Below are positions 35,600 through 40,808 of a stretch of 40,808 nucleotides of DNA, one piece after another. The notes beneath the pieces were generated by a model that was given only the letters and a program-made list of their open reading frames with translations, did not search any database and was not told where the DNA came from. The stretch comes from Polynucleobacter sp. (GTDB lineage: Bacteria; Pseudomonadota; Gammaproteobacteria; Burkholderiales; Burkholderiaceae). The translations under genes and the position numbers were made by a program. Where the stretch lies: contig JALQYK010000038.1 of NCBI GenBank assembly GCA_023254115.1, forward strand, positions 1 through 40,808, read 5' to 3'. Within the stretch, counting starts at the first letter, position 1, and every line of letters begins with the position of its first letter.

Positions 35600-35605
35600 C
35601 TTGGG

Positions 35606-38600
35606 ATGCCTGCAAATCGTCGTTTTTTAAGCCTAAACGGGGCTGAAGCCCTTTCTCAATTCCGCCAACAGCGCCTTTTAAGCTCATTATTAGAGCAAGG
35701 TGTTGAGCTCACCCAGATACAAGCGCAATTTGTGCATTTTGTTTGGTCAGATTCTGAATTTTCAGGTGACCAAATGAATGTCTTAAAAGGTTTGTTGAAT
35801 TATGGCGAGCCATTTAGCTTGGAAGAGCCTAAAGGATTGTTTTCTGGCAAGCAAGATCAAGCCGTAGTGGCTCCTCGAATTGGTACGATTTCTCCATGGG
35901 CGAGTAAAGCAACTGATATCGCGCACCATTGCGGATTAAACATTTTAAGAATTGAACGTGGTATTCAATTCTTTTGGACGAGTAAAAAGGCTTTAAGTGA
36001 GCAGCAGCGCCAATTGGTATTGACTGCAATCCATGATCGCATGACGGAAATCACTTTGCCAAATATTGATGCAGCAGCCCAGTTGTATCAAACCTTGGCT
36101 GATAAGCACTTCACCCGCATTGATATTTTGAAGGGTGGTAAGGCAGCCCTAGAAGAAGCTAATACATCAATGGGTTTGGCATTATCTGATGATGAAGTAG
36201 ATTATTTGGTGGATAACTTCAAAAAGCTCAATCGCAATCCTAGCGATGTGGAGCTCATGATGTTTGCACAGGCTAATAGTGAGCATTGCCGTCATAAGAT
36301 TTTTAATGCTACTTGGACGATTGATGGCCTAGAGCAAGATAAGTCCTTGTTTGCCATGATTCGTAATACCCATCAATTGCAACCGAATGGTACGGTTGTG
36401 GCTTACTCGGATAACTCAGCAATTATGGTGGGTTGCGAGGCAGAGGTTTGGGCTCCGAATGAGCAACAAGAGTATGTGAAGAAGACTAGATTGACTCATA
36501 CCTTGATGAAGGTAGAGACTCATAACCACCCAACAGCGATTGCTCCATATCCTGGCGCATCAACTGGTTCTGGTGGTGAGATTCGTGATGAGGGTGCAAC
36601 AGGCGTTGGTGGTAAACCAAAGGCTGGCCTATGTGGCTTTTCTGTATCTAACTTGAACTTGCCTGGTAGTCAGTTGCCGTGGGATCAACAGCCTTACGGA
36701 AAACCTGAACGTATTGCCTCACCATTACAAATCATGATTGAAGGTCCTTTGGGTGGTGCAGCCTTTAATAATGAATTTGGCCGCCCTAATTTAGGTGGTT
36801 ATTTCCGCGTATTTGAACAAACCATTGATGGTGAGCGTCGCGGTTATCACAAGCCCATCATGATTGCTGGTGGTATTGGTGCAATTGATGATGGACATAC
36901 ACACAAGAAAGAAATTAAAGCTGGCTACCTATTGGTTCAATTAGGTGGTCCTGGCATGCGTATTGGTATGGGCGGTGGTGCGGCGAGCTCGATGGCCACA
37001 GGTGCAAATACGGCAGATTTAGATTTTGACTCAGTTCAGCGTGGTAACCCTGAGATTGAGCGTCGCGCTCAAGAAGTCATTAATGCATGTCGTGCATTGG
37101 GTGACAAAAATCCGATTGTTTCAATTCATGATGTAGGGGCGGGTGGCTTATCGAATGCATTCCCAGAGTTAGCCGATGGTGCTGGCTTAGGTGCCATATT
37201 TGATATGCGCAAAGTGCCACTGGAAGAAAGTGGTATGAGTCCTGCTGAAATTTGGTGTAACGAATCTCAAGAGCGTTATGTATTGGCGATTGCTAAAGAA
37301 AGTCTACCGATTTTGCAAGCGATGTGCGAGCGTGAGCGTTGCCCAATCGCTGTGGTTGGTGAGACAACCGCCAAGCGTCAATTACTGCTAGTTGATACCA
37401 AAGAATCTGAAGGTAAAGATGAGCGCTTACCGATTGATATGCCTATGGAAGTACTCTTAGGTAAGCCTCCTCGCATGCATCGGGATGTCAAACGTGTTGA
37501 TAAGCAGTTGCCAGAAATTGATTTAACTGATGTTCAGTTAGATATCGCAGCAAGCTTGGTCTTGCAACATCCAACAGTAGCGAGCAAATCATTCTTAATC
37601 ACCATTGGTGACAGAACAGTGGGTGGTTTAAATGCTCGCGATCAGTTTGTAGGTCCTTGGCAAGTGCCTGTGGCAGATGCTGCAGTGACTTTGATGGATT
37701 ACAAAGGGTATCGTGGTGAAGCGATGTCCATGGGTGAGAGAACTCCATTGGCGGTCATGAATGCGCCAGCTGCCGCCAGAATGGCTGTTGCTGAATCAAT
37801 CACTAATATTCTTTCTGCCGATATCGACAAGATTGAAGATATCAAGTTATCGGCTAACTGGATGGCTGCCTGTGGCAATCCTGGTGAAGATGCCAAGTTG
37901 TTTGATTCGGTTAAAGCAGTCGGCATGGAGTTGTGTCCAGCATTGGGCATCTCGATTCCTGTGGGTAAAGATTCTTTGTCGATGCGCACACAGTGGGCTG
38001 ATGAAACTACCCAAGAGAGGAAAGCGGTGACATCGCCGGTTTCTTTGATTATTTCTGCGTTTGCTCCTGTTGTTGATACACGCAAAACATCAACTCCATT
38101 GTTGCAGCTGAAAGATACGCAAGGTCAAACTCTTGATACAGAAATCGTTCTGATTGATTTAGGAAGATCAAAGAGCCGCATGGCGGGCAGCATCTTGGCT
38201 CAAGTGATAGACCAAGCAGGTCAAACCACTCCAGATTTAGATGACCCTCAAGATCTTAAAAACTTGGCTGCGGTAATCATCAAGATGCGTCGAGAAGGAC
38301 TACTGCTTGCGTATCACGATCGTTCGGATGGCGGTTTATTTGCAGCCGCTACTGAGATGGCGTTTGCTGCACACGTTGGTGTGTCCTTGAATGTTGATAT
38401 GTTGGTCTTGGATAAAGACCATGAGTCTGACTTTGGTGATGCCAAGAACTGGGCACAGCAAGTCTCTGGTCGAAGAAACGATTTAACCCTAAGAGCTCTC
38501 TTTAACGAAGAGTTGGGTGCATTGATTCAGGTGAAGCGTTCTGACAGAGATGCCGTATTTGCTATTTTGAAAGAGCACAATTTGTACGCTTGTAGCCATG

Positions 38601-39640
38601 TAGTGGCTAAGCCGAATACAACAGGTCAAATTGAAATCTGGCGTGATGCAAAGAAGATTTTGGATGTGCCACGTCACGTGCTACAAAAGTTATGGCAAAG
38701 CACTAGTTGGCAGATTGCGCGTTTGCGTGACAATCCAGCATGTGCTGATAGCGAAAATGATCTCGTTGATAACTTGGCGGATCAGGGTATGCAACCCAAG
38801 TTGACCTTTAATCCTAGTGAAGATGTGGCAGCACCTTATATTGCCAAAGGGCTTAAGCCTAAGGTGGCTATTCTCAGAGAGCAAGGTGTTAACTCTCACT
38901 TAGAGATGGCTTATGCGATGGATTGGGCTGGTTTCTCAAGCTATGACGTACACATGAGCGATCTTATTGCGGGCAGAGTAAACCTCAAGGACTTCCAAGG
39001 TTTAGTGGCTTGCGGAGGTTTTAGTTATGGCGACGTTTTAGGCGCTGGTGAAGGTTGGGCAAAGTCTATTTTGTTCAACGCATCTATCAAAGACCAGTTC
39101 CAGACTTACTTTAATCGCACGGATACATTCGGTTTAGGTATTTGTAATGGTTGCCAAATGATGTCGAACTTGGCCAGCATTATTCCTGGTGCAGAGACTT
39201 GGTCTAAGTTCACGCGTAATAAGTCTGAGCAATACGAGGCACGCTTGGTGATGGTTGAAGTGACTGAGTCACCATCGATATTCTTGCAAGGCATGGCAGG
39301 TAGCCAATTACCAATTGCAGTTGCGCATGGTGAAGGTTTTGCGAACTTTAGTCAGCAAGGCAACCAAGCAGAAACTCAAGCGAAAGGTTTGGTGGCACTA
39401 CGATTTGTTGATAACCAAGGTTTACCGACCGAAACATATCCATTGAACCCGAACGGTTCACCAGAGGGTATTACTGGTCTAACCACGCCGGATGGACGCT
39501 TCACCGTTTTGATGCCACATCCTGAGCGCGTCTTTAGAACTGCACAAATGAGTTGGGCTCCACAGTCATGGAGTGACATCGCTGATGGTGCTAGCCCATG
39601 GATGCGCATGTTCCGTAACGCCAGGGCTTGGACCAAGTAA
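35606..39640 (+). CDS. purL: Phosphoribosylformylglycinamidine synthase
   Basis: Single-chain FGAM synthase of de novo purine synthesis, 1344 residues, as in proteobacteria. N-terminal PurS-like part, then two AIRS-type halves ([60 protein letters not shown], and [53 protein letters not shown]), and a C-terminal glutaminase with Cys1180 ([13 protein letters not shown]) and His1305/Glu1307 (MPHPERVF). The start [20 protein letters not shown] aligns with the family, so the very short upstream leader is real. Complete. Confidence 0.98.
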   Translation: MPANRRFLSLNGAEALSQFRQQRLLSSLLEQGVELTQIQAQFVHFVWSDSEFSGDQMNVLKGLLNYGEPFSLEEPKGLFSGKQDQAVVAPRIGTISPWASKATDIAHHCGLNILRIERGIQFFWTSKKALSEQQRQLVLTAIHDRMTEITLPNIDAAAQLYQTLADKHFTRIDILKGGKAALEEANTSMGLALSDDEVDYLVDNFKKLNRNPSDVELMMFAQANSEHCRHKIFNATWTIDGLEQDKSLFAMIRNTHQLQPNGTVVAYSDNSAIMVGCEAEVWAPNEQQEYVKKTRLTHTLMKVETHNHPTAIAPYPGASTGSGGEIRDEGATGVGGKPKAGLCGFSVSNLNLPGSQLPWDQQPYGKPERIASPLQIMIEGPLGGAAFNNEFGRPNLGGYFRVFEQTIDGERRGYHKPIMIAGGIGAIDDGHTHKKEIKAGYLLVQLGGPGMRIGMGGGAASSMATGANTADLDFDSVQRGNPEIERRAQEVINACRALGDKNPIVSIHDVGAGGLSNAFPELADGAGLGAIFDMRKVPLEESGMSPAEIWCNESQERYVLAIAKESLPILQAMCERERCPIAVVGETTAKRQLLLVDTKESEGKDERLPIDMPMEVLLGKPPRMHRDVKRVDKQLPEIDLTDVQLDIAASLVLQHPTVASKSFLITIGDRTVGGLNARDQFVGPWQVPVADAAVTLMDYKGYRGEAMSMGERTPLAVMNAPAAARMAVAESITNILSADIDKIEDIKLSANWMAACGNPGEDAKLFDSVKAVGMELCPALGISIPVGKDSLSMRTQWADETTQERKAVTSPVSLIISAFAPVVDTRKTSTPLLQLKDTQGQTLDTEIVLIDLGRSKSRMAGSILAQVIDQAGQTTPDLDDPQDLKNLAAVIIKMRREGLLLAYHDRSDGGLFAAATEMAFAAHVGVSLNVDMLVLDKDHESDFGDAKNWAQQVSGRRNDLTLRALFNEELGALIQVKRSDRDAVFAILKEHNLYACSHVVAKPNTTGQIEIWRDAKKILDVPRHVLQKLWQSTSWQIARLRDNPACADSENDLVDNLADQGMQPKLTFNPSEDVAAPYIAKGLKPKVAILREQGVNSHLEMAYAMDWAGFSSYDVHMSDLIAGRVNLKDFQGLVACGGFSYGDVLGAGEGWAKSILFNASIKDQFQTYFNRTDTFGLGICNGCQMMSNLASIIPGAETWSKFTRNKSEQYEARLVMVEVTESPSIFLQGMAGSQLPIAVAHGEGFANFSQQGNQAETQAKGLVALRFVDNQGLPTETYPLNPNGSPEGITGLTTPDGRFTVLMPHPERVFRTAQMSWAPQSWSDIADGASPWMRMFRNARAWTK

Positions 39641-39671
39641 GCCCACCGAATCAATTCATGCCGAAAACCAT

Positions 39672-39704
39672 GAACCAGGCTCAAGCGTTGAGTCTGGTTC
39701 TTTT
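39672..39704 (+). terminator. Terminator after purL
   Basis: 13-bp stem GAACCAGGCTCAA (39672-39684) / TTGAGTCTGGTTC (39688-39700) with one G-U pair and loop GCG, followed by TTTT. It overlaps an upstream extension of the next reading frame, which is another reason to start that gene at 39718. Confidence 0.8.
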
Positions 39705-39717
39705 ACATGAGGCTGCT

Positions 39718-40578
39718 ATGGCAAATGCAAAAAACAAAAGTAATCAAAAGCAAGCTAAGACATCCAAAAAACCTAAAGTGAACAATAAGCCTGAGTTTGC
39801 ACCTGTAACTTTCTCTGAAGAGAAGGGTGTTCGCTTCTTGCATTTTGGCACTTGGTGGGTTCAGGGTGCCATGCGTATCGATGATCCAGATTACATAGAG
39901 CTTGAGTATGCCCAGCAAATGATGGCGGGGCTCTTGTTCTTAGATCCGAATGACAAGCGACTCAATCAAAACAAGAAGACACCATTTCATATGGTTCAGT
40001 TGGGCTTGGGAACTGGCGCATTAACTAAGTTTGCCCATAAGCATTTTCCTAAAGTAAAAGTGACGGCAGTGGACTTGAACCCTGCGGTGATTGTTGCGGC
40101 TAGGGTTATGTTTAATCTGCCAGCACCAAATAAGAATCTGGAGGTCTTGCAAGGTGATGCACTCAAATATGTGACTTATAAAAAACATCAAGAAACGGTC
40201 GATTTACTGCAGGTTGATTTATATGACGCCACAGCCAGAGGTCCCGTATTAAGTTCTGCAGAGTTTTATCAAGGTTGCTATGACACCCTTAAGTCACCAG
40301 GTGTTATGACAGTTAACTTGTTTGGTAATCACAAGAGTTTTAAAACCAATATTAAGAATATTTGTGATGCCTTTAATAATAGGGTTTTGGTTTTCCATCA
40401 AGTGCATGACTGTAATGTGGTTGTATTGGCATTCAAGGGACCTGACTTGGAAGTTGATTGGAAAATGGTGCAGAGCAGGGCTGGCTTCCTGGAGAAAGCC
40501 TATGGTTTACCAACTAAGTCGTGGATACCTGGGCTTAGATCTGAGAATGCCCGCCAAGAGAATTACTTATCTATTTAA
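39718..40578 (+). CDS. Spermidine-synthase-like methyltransferase-fold protein
   Basis: 286 residues from ATG 39718 behind GAGG (the open frame reaches 39628 but crosses the purL terminator). A lysine-rich N-terminus (NAKNKSNQKQAKTSKKPKVN) precedes a SAM-binding Rossmann core: HMVQLGLGTGALTKFAHKHF, VKVTAVDLNPAVIVAARVMF, LEVLQGDALKYV, VDLLQVDLYDATARGPVLSS. This is the polyamine-synthase-like fold, but the aminopropyl-acceptor residues are not clearly conserved, so the substrate is open. Convergent with the following gene, overlapping 8 bp. Confidence 0.8.
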   Translation: MANAKNKSNQKQAKTSKKPKVNNKPEFAPVTFSEEKGVRFLHFGTWWVQGAMRIDDPDYIELEYAQQMMAGLLFLDPNDKRLNQNKKTPFHMVQLGLGTGALTKFAHKHFPKVKVTAVDLNPAVIVAARVMFNLPAPNKNLEVLQGDALKYVTYKKHQETVDLLQVDLYDATARGPVLSSAEFYQGCYDTLKSPGVMTVNLFGNHKSFKTNIKNICDAFNNRVLVFHQVHDCNVVVLAFKGPDLEVDWKMVQSRAGFLEKAYGLPTKSWIPGLRSENARQENYLSI

Positions 40579-40808
40579 ATTTCAACTCTAATTCTTGCCT
40601 GATTTTATAGGCATGTGTGCTGGTATCAACGGCCACATCATCCCAGCACAGTGATTGACCTTTTTGAACGGGTCGAATCACCTTAATGTCATGAGCCAAA
40701 CCTAAGGGTAGGCCACCCATGGCGAGAGATTTTTGTGCTGGTAAGAGTTTGCCCCAGACGGTATAACCACCTTCACCATCAAGTATTTCTCCTGGTTTGA
40801 GATCTCGC
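40571..40808 (-). CDS. SAF-domain oxidoreductase C-terminus, partial
   Basis: Last 78 codons of a minus-strand gene running out of the window; stop TAG at 40571-40573. Reads RDLKPGEILDGEGGYTVWGK, LLPAQKSLAMGGLPLGLAHD, IKVIRPVQKGQSLCWDDVAV, ending ELELKFK. The pattern 'DLKPGEILDGEGGYTV.GKL.PA..S...GGLPLGLAH...' is the C-terminal SAF domain of homoserine-dehydrogenase-like NAD(P) oxidoreductases. Substrate unknown; only the tail is seen. Confidence 0.75.
   Translation of the reverse strand, partial: RDLKPGEILDGEGGYTVWGKLLPAQKSLAMGGLPLGLAHDIKVIRPVQKGQSLCWDDVAVDTSTHAYKIRQELELKFK

Noticed and set aside
37699-38085. Minus-strand 128-codon frame inside purL
   Set aside because: Antisense shadow of conserved PurL segments with no start context.

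Overview
The window looks like chromosomal backbone of a low-to-moderate GC betaproteobacterium of the order Burkholderiales. Polynucleobacter or a close freshwater relative is my best guess. That rests on protein style and gene neighbourhoods (smpB-ratA-rnfH-guaB-guaA, queE-queD-tadA-ldcA, tig-clpP-clpX-lon-tRNA-Val-ppiD) recalled from memory, not on a database search. No rRNA, CRISPR array, transposase or phage structural gene was seen.

Layout. 1-2354: 3' part of ppsA. 2386-3655: smpB diverging from ratA-rnfH. 3693-6796: guaB-guaA. 6782-11768: a ~5 kb integrative element inserted in the 3' end of guaA. It carries a tyrosine recombinase, a coupled unknown gene, an AlpA-type regulator, a replication-initiator-like protein ending in dyad repeats, a perfect DnaA box, an XRE repressor, and a rightward run of four small genes (membrane protein, two unknowns, lipoprotein). 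11782-14269: queE-queD-tadA-ldcA, which before insertion began 9 nt after the guaA stop. 14349-17159: ybiT, a DUF1289 gene, a small lipoprotein and a frameshifted SprT-like gene. 17199-21977 (minus): mfd-serB-gloA. 22003-23231: ispD-ispF. 23294-24084 (minus): mscL and an FKBP. 24394-27698: tig-clpP-clpX. 27695-28322 (minus): a toxin-antitoxin pair of HI1419/HI1420 type with a 26-bp perfect palindromic operator, lodged between clpX and lon. 28537-32652: lon, tRNA-Val(UAC) and a shortened ppiD-like gene. 32741-40808: a 7-TM orphan histidine kinase, tesA, ybbA, purL, a spermidine-synthase-like gene and the end of a SAF-domain gene.

How the parts fit. The guaB/guaA/purL/tadA genes serve purine and wobble-inosine metabolism, queE/queD serve queuosine precursor synthesis, and smpB/clpP/clpX/lon/tig/FKBP/ppiD serve protein quality control. 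The most informative accessory feature is the guaA element. Its ends show how the host gene was kept intact: the element supplies ATC-GAG-TGG-GAG-TGA, while the displaced host end ATC-GAG-TGG-GAA-TAA survives at the far side. The other notable points are the toxin-antitoxin pair beside the genes for proteases that commonly degrade antitoxins, a PpiD-like protein with no visible parvulin domain, a one-base frameshift in the SprT-like gene, and a probable leaderless start for purL.
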